Positions 10,160-20,828 are shown, numbered from the stretch's first letter. The stretch: DNA of 64,000 nucleotides from Micropterix aruncella (GCA_944548615.1 OX155962.1:818670-882669), one strand, 5' to 3'. Program-made: numbers and translations. The notes: a model not told the origin generated them from the letters alone.

Positions 10160-10240
10160 CGGTTATTTGACATTATAAATAAGATAAAAAAAGAATTTAC
10201 CGCGTGAATTTTGTAGCACCCGACGTTTCGGTGACGTTGC
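10160..10240 (+). repeat. Dispersed repeat with CCCGACGTTTCGG motif
   Basis: A TATAAATAaGATA run, GAATTYRCC and then TTTGTAgCACCCGACGTTTCGG recur at 28985-29050. The sequence resembles the end of a retroelement common in moths and butterflies; the family was not identified. Sequence to 10440 shows nothing else I can name. Confidence 0.5.
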
Positions 10241-10479
10241 AGGCGCCGTTGTCTATGGTAGACTGAAACGCTTTCAGATCCATTTTGTCAAGATCCATTT
10301 TGTTCTCGTATCGGCTAAACTCACGATTCAGCTCCTATTCAGAAGCCTTCTCGAGTGGAAGGCTACCCCGGGTAAGACTCCTGTGTCTCAGGCCTCAGAG
10401 CTGGTGGACCGGTTTCTCCCGGCGAGATTGCATCCCGGCGCCACTGTAGTGTTTTAGCGCCACATTAGTATATTTTGAT

Positions 10480-10686
10480 TATTTAAAAGTAGGTAATATT
10501 GAAAATAATATTACAGCCATGACAAGTATCATGATAGTTACGTTTTTAATAATTAAATTTTAAGCATTTCATTTTGTGACGCATCCAAGTGTAGGAATGC
10601 CTATCTACTGGATTAGTTGAATGTATTGTATTGTATTGTATTGTATTATATTGTATTGTATTGAATTGTATTGTATTGTATTGTAC
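10480..10686 (+). repeat. LINE 3' end with (TATTG)n tail
   Basis: GACGCATCCAAGTGTAGGAA is followed by a CCTAnCTACTGGA motif and then a (TATTG)n array (about 10620-10685). The same end occurs at 59700-59788 (plus) and in minus orientation at 23400-23470 and 33735-33850. The short-unit tail is typical of some non-LTR elements. It abuts the minus-strand GC-rich tail repeat at 10687. Confidence 0.7.
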
Positions 10687-11190
10687 TGGACGGTTTGCAC
10701 ACCGGTCGGCGAAACCAATAGGTTGTGCATTCTGACTAATTGCTGAAGGGGTCTGTAGGCTATGGAAATACACTTTTTCCTAAGCAGCGGGGTGGATGTT
10801 TCACCGCATGTCATGCCACTCTTGAAATGACACTACGGGCAAAGAACGCCCAGGTCCGCGATAAATTCAAACTGATTTACCGCTGTAATACAACAGGTAG
10901 AGGTTGCGTAAGCGACTTAAGACCCGTAACCAGTCGGGAGGACGGAGGTATCCTGAAGGTTAATTCCAGACGGAGATATCCTGCAAAAACTGGTAGTTAG
11001 GGGGTGAGGCTACCAGCTGGGTGCCTTCCTCGGTGCCTCGCCGTAAGGCGTTGGTCTCTAACGGGTTGCTGGTGAACTAGACAGTAGATTGTCTTGTCCT
11101 CAAATCTTCTACGCTTATGCGACGGCTGAAAAAGCGATATATATCGTTATACCAGCCTGGGGGGACGGGTTCGCCCATTGTAGTTGACAC
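10687..11190 (-). repeat. GC-rich LINE tail repeat, copy 4
   Basis: A diverged minus-strand copy of the unit at 8095-8790. Landmarks are GTCCGCGATAAATTC (counterpart of the GTCCGCGATAGATTC site at 61960), CGCCGTAAGGCGTTGG and GGGTTCGCCCATTGTAGTTG. Its 3' end is missing where it meets the (TATTG)n array. Confidence 0.7.
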
Positions 11191-11309
11191 CGCCGTCTTG
11201 TAGTATTTACGTTGTATTAACATGGCTAGTTTCTAATGTGGTTTGTTTCTCTGCTAGCCTCAGGCGGCTCGACGTTATTATTTGATTAAAATGCATGACC
11301 TAAATTTGT

Positions 11310-11490
11310 GTCGCTTGTATAAGAGATATTGCAACCAAAATTTTACAATGTGGTTTCTGTTCTACGACGCATCTGTATACCGATTTTCAATCCACTAAGT
11401 CCAATATTTCGACGTCAAAGTATGACTAGCACGCCTCCTAGTGGACCGATTTCAACCACAACCTTTTGAACATTTGCCATGACCAAATGA
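11310..11490 (-). repeat. Dispersed repeat (minus copy of 31730-31990)
   Basis: Shared landmarks with 31730-31990 in reverse complement are CACAATGTGATTT-like, GTACACAGAT-like, CCAATATTTC and GGTGGACCGATTTCAACCACA-like motifs. A third scrap is at 43560-43620. Its class is not known to me. Confidence 0.55.
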
Positions 11491-11509
11491 TAATGACCAT
11501 GCAAAGATA

Positions 11510-11830
11510 ATGACCATGTATTCGGCGTTCATATACCAGTGCTTAATGTATGCCAGACAGCACCTAACAGAAACCGCAACTAGAGCGGACATTCACTCTT
11601 ACCATACACGCGGTTATTCCCTTTTATGCGTACCCCGAACAAGACTGGCAAAAGTACAGAAGAGCTACTTATACCTTAGCATTAAATTCTACAATTTACT
11701 CCCTACCACTATCAAACAACTGGAGGACAAACAATTTAAAAAAAACATTAAGGAGATGCTGATAGGCCACCCTTTCTATAATCTGACCGAATTCGAGGGC
11801 CATGACTTTGCAAATATTGTACCAATTTGA
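11510..11830 (+). pseudogene. LINE C-terminal fragment (Jockey/CR1-like)
   Basis: A 106-aa frame contains FIYQCLMYARQHL, HSYHTRGYSL, RLAKVQKSYLYLSIKFYNLLP and FKKNIKEMLIGHPFYNLTEF. This is the post-RT C-terminal region seen in Jockey/CR1-type LINEs, and the same region is encoded at 55826-56240. The RT core is absent, so it is a 5'-truncated copy. An AT-rich 3' UTR probably runs to about 12110. Confidence 0.75.
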
Positions 11831-12239
11831 ATGATAATTATATATGTACTTCTAGTATTTAAATTTAAGATTTAGCTTTAGTATGATTATTTAACGAATT
11901 ACTTACTGCTTTGGATGTTACTATGTACAGTTTTTAGTACGTATATATTTGATTTATTGACTATTTCAATTGTTAGGCTTCTGCTTTGATTAGTCAACTT
12001 TTTAACTGACTATTTTAATTATTGTGTATTTAGTAGGTAGCCATTGACTATTCTTTAATTTGTTTTGTAATACGATTCTACGACGAATAACTTTTAGTAG
12101 GTTCCAAAGTTTCTTAGATACTGTATATTAAAAAAAAATAATATATGTATGTAACGTAAAGATTAAAGTAGTAATGACACTTACTACTTAAAACAGAAAT
12201 ATTTTGACACGTCCAAGAGCGGTTTTTAGCCACCAATTG

Positions 12240-12490
12240 GACACGACGTAAATGTAATGTAATGTAATGTAATGTAAATGATGCCTGCACGCCAAATTTC
12301 AGCTCAATCGGTTGAAGCGTTTTGGCGCTATCGTCGACGAATACACACAGGCACACAGCCACACAGAAGTGCGGTCACAATACTTTCCTCCGCCGGGAAA
12401 ATAGAAAGGCCCAGATAATCGACGGAGACAGACAGCGAAGCCCCACCAATAGATTTTCGTTTGTACGCTTTGGTGCGGAGCCCTAAAAAT
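12240..12490 (+). repeat. Retroelement 3'-end-like repeat with (TAATG)n
   Basis: A short (TAATG)n array (about 12245-12268) is followed by CCAAATTTCAGCTCAATCGG, a motif widespread in insect LINE 3' ends, and ends at GGTGCGGAGCCCTAAAAATA. No frame is conserved. The flank 12495-12855 holds nothing I recognise. Confidence 0.5.
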
Positions 12491-12857
12491 AAAAATAATT
12501 CCAACCTCAACTCCTAAATCCTATAATAGGAATCATAGCGGTATATTGCATGTACATCCATACTGGCAGTGGCTAATCCTTTAAGCTGCAGGCTCAAAAT
12601 CATGCATGCCACACCAAATACGGAACAAATGCGTTGCCCGTTAAGGAACATGCCAAAGGTAAGCTCCTTGCTTCGTATGCTGGTCATGTTCTATAGGATA
12701 ATGCACTATAGAACATCAAGTTGACTATGGGATTGGAATGTTTGAGTTTAGTTAGAGCATAATTGGAACGAACCAGTCGTTGGATGAATGAGAATAATCT
12801 TCTTGAGGAGGTTGACATTTCTATAACTCTAAACATAACATATGTGATAGTACAGGG

Positions 12858-13310
12858 TGGGGCAAAAGTCGCGCAACCCAATGTTCAAATGCTTAGGAAA
12901 AAAAAACGGTTGTCTGTAAAGTCGGTTTACTGACAATAGTTGAACGTGACAACGTCATAAGAGAATACTGATGGAATGGTTGCATTTTTCAAAAGAAAAT
13001 TTTAATTTTATTTGTTTGATAGATATTTTGTATGGATATAGAGGAGGTAAATGGAAATCACAATTGAATTGATCAAGTTACATTTATTTGTACGCATAAA
13101 TACAATGTAGATAGTTTTTACAAGTATGAATGTGCGTTGAGCAATTGTTTTACAACTTTTATTTACAACTTTTAAACATGTGTACTGTGAACAAGCCTTA
13201 AATGGAACGCCTCAGAGCGAGGTAACGCCGCATGACTCATGTTTTTTCGTGCGTGCAGCCGGCTCCATCGATTTATAAGACGTTGTCACGTCAAAAATCT
13301 GTTGCGTCAC
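12858..13310. repeat. Candidate MITE-like unit with subterminal inverted repeat
   Basis: TGAACGTGACAACGTCATAA (12942) is inverted at ATAAGACGTTGTCACGTCA (13276), and both ends carry GGGC/GCGTCAC GC-rich blocks. No clear target duplication was found, and the outer limits are uncertain. Confidence 0.4.
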
Positions 13311-13389
13311 CCCAATACTTTCCCGACAAGAAGCCAAGGACTGTTTCATCTGAATATCCCCCTCCTCCTCCAATAGCGAATGTGTTTTC

Positions 13390-14005
13390 GTTTAAAACTT
13401 CTTATATCCTGAGTACTTGGGTATATATTAAAGCACTATAGATAAGACAGGATAGGAACTCACGGAAGAAAACAATATCAGAAAAAGATCAATATTTTTG
13501 TCCGATACTTTATATATTCTGAGTACTTAGATATCTATTAAAGTACTCTAGATAAGGCGGGATGGGAACACACGAAAGAAAAATAATATCTGAAGAAGAA
13601 AAACCTTTTCGAAACTTAATACATCCTGAGTACTTGCCAGTACTTGGGTATCTGGTAAAGAACTCTAGGTAAGGCGGGATATGAAGCCAAGGATAAAGAA
13701 GAATATTTATTTATTTATTTATTGAGATACTTATGATTAGGTATACAGTTCATTGATGATGTAACGGTTGCTTCTTATAATAATTATATAAATTATTTAA
13801 TAAAATAATATAGGGAGGTTTAACACATTTTACATGACCTTTCCTGCCAATAGCACATCTAACTAGGCGATAATTTGGCCCGTCTCTAGACTTGCATATT
13901 TTTATGCAATTTTAAGAAATTTAGTCCGAAACTTTATGCATCCTGAGTACTTGGTCTACCTTCTCGAAGTTAAAGCACTCGTGATAAGGCACGATCTTAG
14001 AGTAT
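13390..14005. repeat. Diverged ~100-120-bp tandem repeat, four units
   Basis: Four units share ATCCTGAGTACTTgg, then TAAAGCACTmTAGATAAGGC, then GGGATrGGAA...GAAGAAAA (starting near 13403, 13515, 13622 and 13937). Units three and four are separated by a ~215-bp insertion (13703-13918). This is a small minisatellite broken by a retroposon. Confidence 0.7.
13703..13918 (-). mobile_element. SINE-like element with (TAAA)n tail, copy 1
   Basis: The reverse complement matches 54667-54880, including TAGAGACGGGCCAAATTATC, TTAGATGTGCTATTGGCAG and TGTTAAACCTCCCTATATTA, and both copies end in an AAATAAATAAAT run. It splits the tandem repeat here and sits inside a Harbinger-like MITE in the other copy. 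No Pol III boxes are obvious, so it could instead be a LINE tail. Confidence 0.7.
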
Positions 14006-14135
14006 ACATAAGCAAATGCATATTCTATGGGCGAAATAGGACCTCCTCCCCTCACACCAACCCAACCTCCCCCAGCGCGCCAATTTGTAGTATTTTCCGT
14101 GGTATTCGAATGGTATTTAAAAAAAAGTAGTATTA

Positions 14136-14342
14136 TCCTACTAATAATATTATAAACGCGAAAGTTTGTAAGAATGTATGGATGTTTGTTACTCTTTCAC
14201 GCAAAAACTACTGAATGGATTTTGATGAAACTTTACAATAATATAGCTTACACATCAGAATAACACATAGGCTATAATTTATAAAGATATAGTGTGAATT
14301 ATCTAAAATATAACGATAACTGTCAAGTAAGTAGGAAAAAAT
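14136..14342 (+). mobile_element. Lep1-like Helitron, 5' part (split by LINE)
   Basis: It starts TCCTACTAATAATATTATAA after an A, and continues with GCGAAAGTTTG, GGATTTTGATGAAACTT and CACATAGGCTATAATTTATA, the 5' signature of short Helitrons at 52234 and 60306 (minus). It is interrupted by the LINE at 14343-14796 and resumes at 14797 with TCTGCCATCTGCGAGCTATT. A CTAG 3' end is not visible before 15180. Confidence 0.75.
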
Positions 14343-14796
14343 GTAAGAAATTGATATTCGAAATTTAAATTCTAAGCGTCAACATATATTTTGAAAATTT
14401 TCTCAACAATAAATAATAATTAAATAATAAATTTAGAAAATATACTGCAATTCGGTGGTTAAGTAACCCGACCATGTTGCCACAAGCCTAGGAAATGGAA
14501 ATATTTTCCTGAAAGTGTGGAGCTCGCCAAGACGTGTGGCCGACGTGGCGGGTATCGGGCTGAATACTTCCAATCATGATGATGAACAGTACAACCTTAC
14601 CACGGCCCCCAGTCCCCGGCAGCCCCACTAGCCCGAGCCACGGCAGCGGTTACCGTAACGGTGGGGCAGGGGTTGCTAAGAATATCTGGGTACGATCAGG
14701 CTGCCAAACCAAACTAACCGATCCGGATGGAGAGTGATTGGAGAGGCGTTTGCCTAACGGTGGGCGAATGCGCGCTGATGAAGAAGAAGAAGAAGA
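14343..14796 (+). mobile_element. 5'-truncated LINE with (GAA)n tail and 13-bp target duplication
   Basis: The insert is flanked by AGTAGGAAAAAAT at 14330-14342 and 14797-14809. Its 3' end is GCGCGCTGATGAAGAAG with a GAA run. GC-rich sequence around 14590-14770 resembles a LINE 3' UTR; no frame is intact. The perfect 13-bp duplication defines a target-primed retrotransposition event into the Helitron at 14136. Confidence 0.85.
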
Positions 14797-14809
14797 AGTA
14801 GGAAAAAAT

Positions 14810-15180
14810 CTGCCATCTGCGAGCTATTCCGGCGTGCGCCGCAAAAACCGTTGGAGTTACACGTATATAATATACAATGGAAATGTTTATCCTAAATAGT
14901 CCTACATAAAAGCCAGCGACAGCATATATCTATATTTAATGTGTAAGCCATTATCGCCAAAATAGTGAACCATAAATACAATAAAAAAATTAAAAATTGT
15001 TTCTAACGCACATTTGGTAGTAATAAATTGATTATTATATGAAAACAAATACTTTTATCACATCTGGTATCTAAAGTAGATAAATTTTGTCTTTTACAGT
15101 ACATCATTTGGACAAATTTGGACAAATATTTGAATAGTTATGACGATAACCAACCGAGTGCGCGATATTATGGTGTTTTT
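14810..15180 (+). mobile_element. Probable continuation of split Helitron
   Basis: Sequence after the second target duplication (GCCATCTGCGAGCTATTCCG, GTGCGCCGCAAAAACCGTTGG) fits internal sequence of longer Lep1-type Helitrons as I recall it. The 3' CTAG end is not found and the limit is uncertain. Confidence 0.4.
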
Positions 15181-15385
15181 TAAATATATTTTTTTATATT
15201 AAAAAAAATATTTAAATCGTTAGGTCATGTTTATTGGTCATATCATCAACAATTATGAATTCTTATCAAAATAAGTAAATTTATTGTCTCAAGTGTTTAA
15301 AACAAAAGACTTTTACCTTTATACTGAATAAATAGTTAAAGAGATAATACGACATAGGTATGGAACCGCGACCGTGTCGTAATAT
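15180..15385 (+). repeat. Helitron family H-A fragment
   Basis: AAATCGTTAGGTCATGTTTA, TTATTGGTCATAT and GTAAATTTATTGTCTCAAGTG match the interior of family H-A. GGTATGGAACCGCGACCGTG is the reverse complement of sequence at 48815-48840 within another H-A copy. It lies directly upstream of a full copy in the same orientation. Confidence 0.7.
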
Positions 15386-15390
15386 ATACT

Positions 15391-16135
15391 TCTATACTAA
15401 TATTATAAAGAGGTAAAGTTTGTGACGTTGTAGGAAGTAATCTCTGGATCTACTGAACCGATTTTGACAATTCTTTTACGAATAGAAAGCCACGTTATTT
15501 GTGAGTGTCATATGGCTATATATTAATCCGAAAAATGAAAAGACTTTTTCGTGGTCGTTGGATTTTCAAAGTAATTCGGAGAAAAACAGTCGAATGAAAA
15601 CGTTTCTTACGAACGCTACTTTAACGATGAGAGATATATGATTGAGTTCTAGAGAAAAGTTGGAGAGCTTAGTAATGCCTACAAAAAAGTAAGGCAAATC
15701 ATATGTCTAAATTTTGTATTTAAGTCACAAAAAGTAGTTTTTTATATTTAAAAAATAATTTAAATCGTTAGGTCATGTTTATTGGTCATATTATCAACAA
15801 TTATGAATTCATATCAAAATAAGTAAATTTATTGTCTCGAGTGTTTAAAACAAAAGACTTTTCCCTTTTACTGCATATAATTTCACTTTTACTGCATAAA
15901 TGGTTAAAGAGATTAGACACTCACAAATAAGACACTCACAAGAAGATACTCACAAATAACGTTAATATAGTCAAATTGGCATACAAATACATACATATAT
16001 CTGCAGTAAAAATATAACCCTTCTTTTGGCAGTCAGTAAATAAATCATAGCACTCAGTACTAACCAAACCACACTCATAATTTCATCACAAGTAGAAAGT
16101 TTTACCGCCCAACGAAGTGGGCACGGGTCAGCTAG
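15391..16135 (+). mobile_element. Non-autonomous Helitron, family H-A copy 2
   Basis: A 745-bp element starts TCTATACTAATATTATAAAG and ends CACGGGTCAGCTAG followed by T, with the 3' hairpin CCCAACGAAGTGGG just inside. It is the only complete H-A copy in plus orientation. The base before TC is T rather than the usual A. No coding capacity. Confidence 0.9.
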
Positions 16136-17012
16136 TGTGTAATAAAGTTGTCTTACTGCCAGTGTCAAGCCATCTCCTCGTTCAAAGCGAACGAAATGTC
16201 TCCTAATATGTCTGAGTATTTGTACATCTTAACCATAAACAAGCTCTTCTAGAGTTTTATTTTTCAGAAGACTTGCAATGTTTTATAATTAATATTTAAA
16301 CATTTTATGCAAAATAAGGGCAATTAAATGATGTCTCGCGCCTTCACTACCAGATTTGGCAGTATTTCCCCATGCTCCAGTCTGGTCACAGATTCAAGGT
16401 CGCTTACGCGGCCTTTACCTGTCGTTAGCGGTAATTCAGCGGAAACAGCGGTAGTTCTGAAAGGTGGATGTGCATGTGAATTTATGTAGAAATGCGGGAT
16501 GCTGAATTAATTCAATTTGATTTGATCTCCAGCTTTTATGGACCTCCTTTACCCTTTACCGCATACCGTGACAAATTTAGAACACTCTGCGTTTGGTATA
16601 ATATATTACTGCCAGCGGCATCTATGGTCTTTTGTTGCAGTAGTAATATTACGGATACCTACTTACACATTTTACACGTATTTTATCCCATTCGCATTGA
16701 ATTTTAGCGTATGCACTAAAACAATATTCATATATCTAACATTGACAGGCAATCATTTTTTTCTCATAGCAGTGACAACCATAAACGATACACAAGAGAC
16801 GACATCTTGAAAGGTTCAACTCAATAGAAACATTCTCCGTTCAATGGGACAATGAGCCGAAGGTCCCGAAAGTAAATTAATACCATGTCAATTTTTTCTT
16901 CGAAGTTTTGGGACAACCGTACTATGCCGCCATGTGGTGACCATTAGGTCTGACTGGAGTGCGCAAATCCACCAAAACCGAAGACGGCTTCCCACCGTTG
17001 CCCGGCACAGTT
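16136..17012. other. Unassigned sequence with one tail-repeat scrap
   Basis: 16380-16450 carries a short match to the GC-rich LINE tail repeat (AAGGTCGCTTACGCGGCC). The rest shows no frame or repeat I can name. The last ~130 bases before 17013 are less AT-rich and may be part of a promoter. Confidence 0.4.
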
Positions 17013-17080
17013 TATAAAAAGGATCCCATTCATTCAACATTTAGATCCGGTTGATCTGCCCATTTTGTTTCAAGGTAAGT
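17013..17080 (+). promoter_or_regulatory. Candidate TATA promoter with short first exon and splice donor
   Basis: TATAAAAA at 17013-17020 is followed about 25-30 bases later by an initiator-like TTCAACATT. An exon of about 39 bases then ends at 17074 with CAAG|GTAAGT, a perfect donor consensus. This layout (TATA, tiny non-coding first exon, intron) is common for highly expressed insect genes. The sequence is not shared with any repeat I see in the window. No second exon could be placed, so this is inference. Confidence 0.4.
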
Positions 17081-18299
17081 TGAAGATAATTTTCATTTCA
17101 TTTCCCTGAAAGCGCATCTAAAAATGTTATACCGAATATGCTGTTTGAACTGTTATTTTATAAAATGGTGTCTAACGCAATTACTTGGCGATTAGCTTGA
17201 TTTTTGAATGATTATTTTGTGGGTTTTATTTTGTTTTATTTTTTATATTTTTTTTTGTGTAAATTTACTATAACAATTTCTTAGCATCATTTTCATAAAA
17301 CTATTTTTATAATATTAGTATCATTTAAAATTGGCGTTTTCCTTGGAACAGACACTGCTAGCGAGGAGTGACGCAAAAGCATTGTGTAAAAACAATTCCT
17401 ATATATTTTTTTCTTCAACAAATAAATTAATAAATATAATATAATGGAAACTGACCCTCCACTATCAGTGGGATGCGATTAACTACAGCTCTTCAAAATG
17501 ATACGAAATGAACCATGTTCGTTACTCATCCCATCCTTATTTGGTTATCAGTGAATAACAACTTTCATCATCTCCTAACTTTAACATTCTATTAACTTTA
17601 AATTAATCATCTCTAAAACACTCAGAACGAACCCTAGTAGCCGAAACGATGGCTACGAGGTCGGTTATTTCCATAACCCTTCGGAGCGGACTCTCTTCCA
17701 GCGAGTAACCACGAGTCAGTGGGGAGCCCCACCGACTTGTCGCGCATATTTGTATTTTTCCTATCTTAAAGTTGCTATTCCTCTTTATTTTTTTAACTTT
17801 CAAAACTGTTGCTATTCCTGTTTAGTTTTTATTTTTAAATCATTTCTTTGTGAATTCAAATTGTGTAATTTGTAGAATTTCTCAGAAATAATCATTAGAG
17901 AATTTGAAATGAAGTAGTGGTTGTCGTATATTTAATAATGTGGAAATTAGTCTATAAAGCTGCATGATTTACGAGTAAAATAAATTAAGGAAGTAAATTA
18001 ATAGGGGCAAACACAATGGAGTCAAATCGGTGAACAAACTTTGGTGGTTTATGAATGGGGTGCTTTATCTCTACCGTAGGGGATTGGCATTCGAGTTCGG
18101 TGAAATCGGTAGCATATGCCAAATGAATAAATCACACAAATTAATGCATCTCTTGACAAACATTTGGATAGAGGTCACAAGAATTCCTAATATACTATTT
18201 TTTGGTGTTCATTTGTTTTTCTTTCGTTAGTTACAGCTCGGGTATTTTCGTCCTTGCAGTCATTGAAAAGTTGAAAAAACGTGTTATATAGAATACGAG
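17080..18299. other. AT-rich stretch without identified gene
   Basis: If 17013-17074 is a first exon, this would be its intron. No acceptor plus frame stands out. 17610-17760 is modestly GC-rich but carries no recognised domain. Confidence 0.4.
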
Positions 18300-18690
18300 T
18301 TCCTGTGCCCGTATTATTCATTACAGCTTCTTGCGGTGTGGCACAAAAGTTACGAATTTGTTCTGTCAAGAGCTGTAAACAATTGTGGAGAAAATTTTTA
18401 TGATTAACTCCTTTTGCACGATAACGCGCAATCACACACTGCATACCGAGCAGCTGAAAAGTTGCAGGATTTACCACTGAAGACTCTTCGTCTCCCACCG
18501 TACTCACCAGACCTTGCCGATACGGACTTCCACTTTTGTCGGAATTTGGATAAACCTACACAGCAGGCAAAATAACGGCGAAGAGGCGTTGAGCCTTCAA
18601 AGTATTCATTGATTCGAGAATTTGCTCCTGTTTACGATTATTTTACAGATATCCCTTTTAATTTAATTTAATTTTAAAATATTTCACAAG
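18300..18690 (+). pseudogene. Mariner (D34D) transposase relic
   Basis: From 18408 the plus strand reads LLHDNAQSHTA and then PPYSPDLADTDFHF before a stop near 18570. These are the second and third catalytic motifs of mariner. The aspartates at 18420-18422 and 18525-18527 are separated by 34 residues, as in D,D34D mariners. Upstream and downstream sequence can be aligned only with frameshifts or stops, so it is dead. The minus-strand open frame here is its shadow. Confidence 0.8.
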
Positions 18691-19007
18691 TAATATTAGA
18701 TTTTTAAAACACCAAATAAAATATTATGTTTCTAAATTACGCAAGAAATCAAACTAATTTCCACAGCAAGAAATTAAACTCAATTATTATATGGTGTTTA
18801 CTGTCCGAGGTTACTCTCCAACTAAGCAAATCTTGTGCTTGGGCGAACAATTCTATAAAGATATATTAGTGTTTTATATATCTAGTGTTTGATTATATTA
18901 AAAATAATGTAAAAGGTTAGGGCCATTTTATTTTATTTATTATATAGTCAAAAAATATTAAAAAGAAGATTACAGCAATGAAGAATTATAAATCACTAAT
19001 AAGAAGT

Positions 19008-19168
19008 CTAATTCTGACGATCGAATGCAATAACAAGACACACGCTTACCTACATACACTTACCTACACACACACACATCCATATAACCACGTCATTGTA
19101 GGGTTGGTTGTAACAGATTGTGATATGACAATAAACCCGCCCATTGTGAAATCACACAATAAAGAGTA
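19008..19168 (+). mobile_element. tRNA-derived SINE, 3' part
   Basis: AATGCAATAACAAGACACAC, GGGTTGGTTGTAACAGATTG and ACAATAAACCCGCCCATTGTG match the 3' two thirds of the SINE at 20251-20490 (minus). The Pol III promoter half is missing. Confidence 0.75.
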
Positions 19169-19294
19169 GAAACAAATAAATAACTACGAAAAATAAGAGC
19201 ACTTTAAAATTGACATAGTTATAAAGTATGTTGTTAATTATTAAAGTTATTCTTATATATTTATAATTAATAAAGAAATTAAAAGACGATCACA

Positions 19295-19339
19295 TTTTTT
19301 CCTGATATCAATGCTTAAAACATTAATATCAGGAAAAAA
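19295..19339. repeat. 19-bp-stem hairpin
   Basis: TTTTTTCCTGATATCAATG (19295-19313) pairs with CATTAATATCAGGAAAAAA (19321-19339) with one mismatch across a 7-base loop. It lies about 50 bases left of the palindrome element and shares the TGATATCA core with it. Confidence 0.75.
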
Positions 19340-19387
19340 TCTTATGTAAATATTGAGAGAAAAAAGAACAAAATGAATATTATAATA

Positions 19388-19974
19388 AATAAAAAAATAC
19401 GTGTGGCACTCGGGGACTGCCGCGGTAAAGCTAATGCATAGCATTTTTAACAACTTATGCAATTATAATTATTTATTTATTTATTTTTTTCTGATATCAG
19501 ATAACTGCGCTCTATCGGAAAACGTTGAAATTATTCCGAATCATTTGCGGCTGCGGTAGCAAATGATTCGGAATTATTTAAACGTCTTCCGATAGAGCGC
19601 CGCGCACGAATTTTTATTCGATAAAGCAAAAAAAACCGGATTATTCGAAAAAAAATCGTAGATAAAAATATAGATAATTAAATTATTTTTAAAATGGTGC
19701 AGGTTTCATAATAATACGCCAGATAGTATTTGCGTAGTAGTCGTTTTTGTGTTCGGTTAGACCTAATTTCACAAATTAATTACACTATGTAATATAAACA
19801 AAATCTAAAATATTCAAATCTAAGAATATTAGGAAAATGTTCTTGTTTAACATATATTTTTTTTGAATCGTAAGCAGTACTCGTTTAGACGTAATTATCA
19901 GTTTAAAATCATTAATTTTTGTTAAGAAATTTCTTCATTCGGTCGCTGCGCTGGCCTAGGCCCGCGATAAAAGC
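19388..19974 (+). mobile_element. Unclassified ~580-bp element with internal long palindrome, copy A
   Basis: The whole segment is repeated in inverted orientation at 57122-57700. Shared landmarks are ACGTGTGGCACTCGGGGACT at one end, GATATCAGATAACTGCGCTC, GGTGCAGGTTTCATAATAAT, and CATTCGGTCGCTGCGCTGGC at the other. There are no terminal inverted repeats, no coding frame and no obvious target duplication. Copy B sits inside the GC-rich LINE tail repeat, which shows the unit is mobile. I cannot assign it to a known class. Confidence 0.7.
19507..19600. repeat. Near-perfect palindrome, 42-bp arms and 10-bp loop
   Basis: Arms 19507-19548 and 19559-19600 pair at 39 of 42 positions around the loop GGCTGCGGTA. 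The outer edge is GCGCTCTATCGGAA and the inner edge CCGAATCATTTGC. The same structure is at 57486-57582 with different substitutions, so the pairing may have been kept. Confidence 0.85.
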
Positions 19975-20250
19975 TATACAATAGCTTAAAAACAAAATCA
20001 TAAATAAATTATTTTTAATATGAAAATTAGCAACATTTAAAATAACCGAAAAAATAAATGCTTTTTAATTATCATAATCTAATAATAATAATACGTAAAT
20101 TACATAAAAAATAATTTTATCAATTGTAAAAATTAGGAGCAATTAAAATAATCATATATACCATAGTCCATTGAATATATATTTCCCATACAAAATTTTT
20201 GGTCATAGAACGGCAACGACCCGTATTGTTTTTTTTTGTTTTGTTTTCTA

Positions 20251-20490
20251 TTCTTTATTGTGAAATTTCACAATAGGCGGGTTTATTGTCATATGATAAT
20301 CTCTTACAACCAACCCTACCATGAAATGTTTATATGTATGTGTGCATGTAACATGTGTGTAAGTGTGTCTTGTTATTGCATTTCATCGACAGAGTTGAAA
20401 ATGCAATTCCGTTAATTTGATCCCAACGGAAAACGGTGATTCAGCCGGGAATCGAACCCGGGACCTAATGCTCGCCACTGGGCCGTGTGT
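20251..20490 (-). mobile_element. tRNA-derived SINE with Pol III A and B boxes
   Basis: On the minus strand the head reads GGCCCAGTGGCGAGC (A-box-like, 20475-20486) and GGTTCGATTCC (B box, 20448-20458), followed by a non-tRNA body and the tail ATTGTGAAATTTCACAATAAAG. Other copies are 19008-19168, 58381-59035 and 59036-59849. It is not a functional tRNA gene because no anticodon arm or acceptor stem can be folded with the rest. Confidence 0.85.
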
Positions 20491-20828
20491 TATTGTAATA
20501 TGTAATGAACTAAAATTTATAGGTAGGTAAGGGATATCAAAGTTACTTTTAGTCGTCGTCAATTGCATTTCCCCGTTAAATCAAACGATCCGGTCGCTGG
20601 AGACTTTCGTAAGCAAGTCATGAATGCCTGTTCATATTGTTGTGTTATTGTGTTCGTTTCCGTTTGGGAATAGTTGCCAAGAGGAAGTTGCGAGTAGCTC
20701 CGTCGCATCGATTATGTGACTTCGGATCTTCGTTCCTAGCAATGAACTGTGAATACATAATAGTTTTTACGCATGCTTATGTCCTCCAACAGATCTATTT
20801 CATGTTTAAAAACATATATTATTTTATA

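Noticed and set aside
10620..10685. Telomere-like (TATTG)n array
   Set aside because: It is the tail of a LINE copy; insect telomeric repeat is TTAGG and the preceding sequence matches three other LINE ends.
18187..18507. 106-aa minus-strand frame
   Set aside because: Antisense to mariner D34D motifs found on the plus strand.
20440..20490. Possible tRNA gene (B-box GGTTCGATTCC)
   Set aside because: No complete cloverleaf; it continues into a repeated non-tRNA body with four copies, so it is a SINE head.
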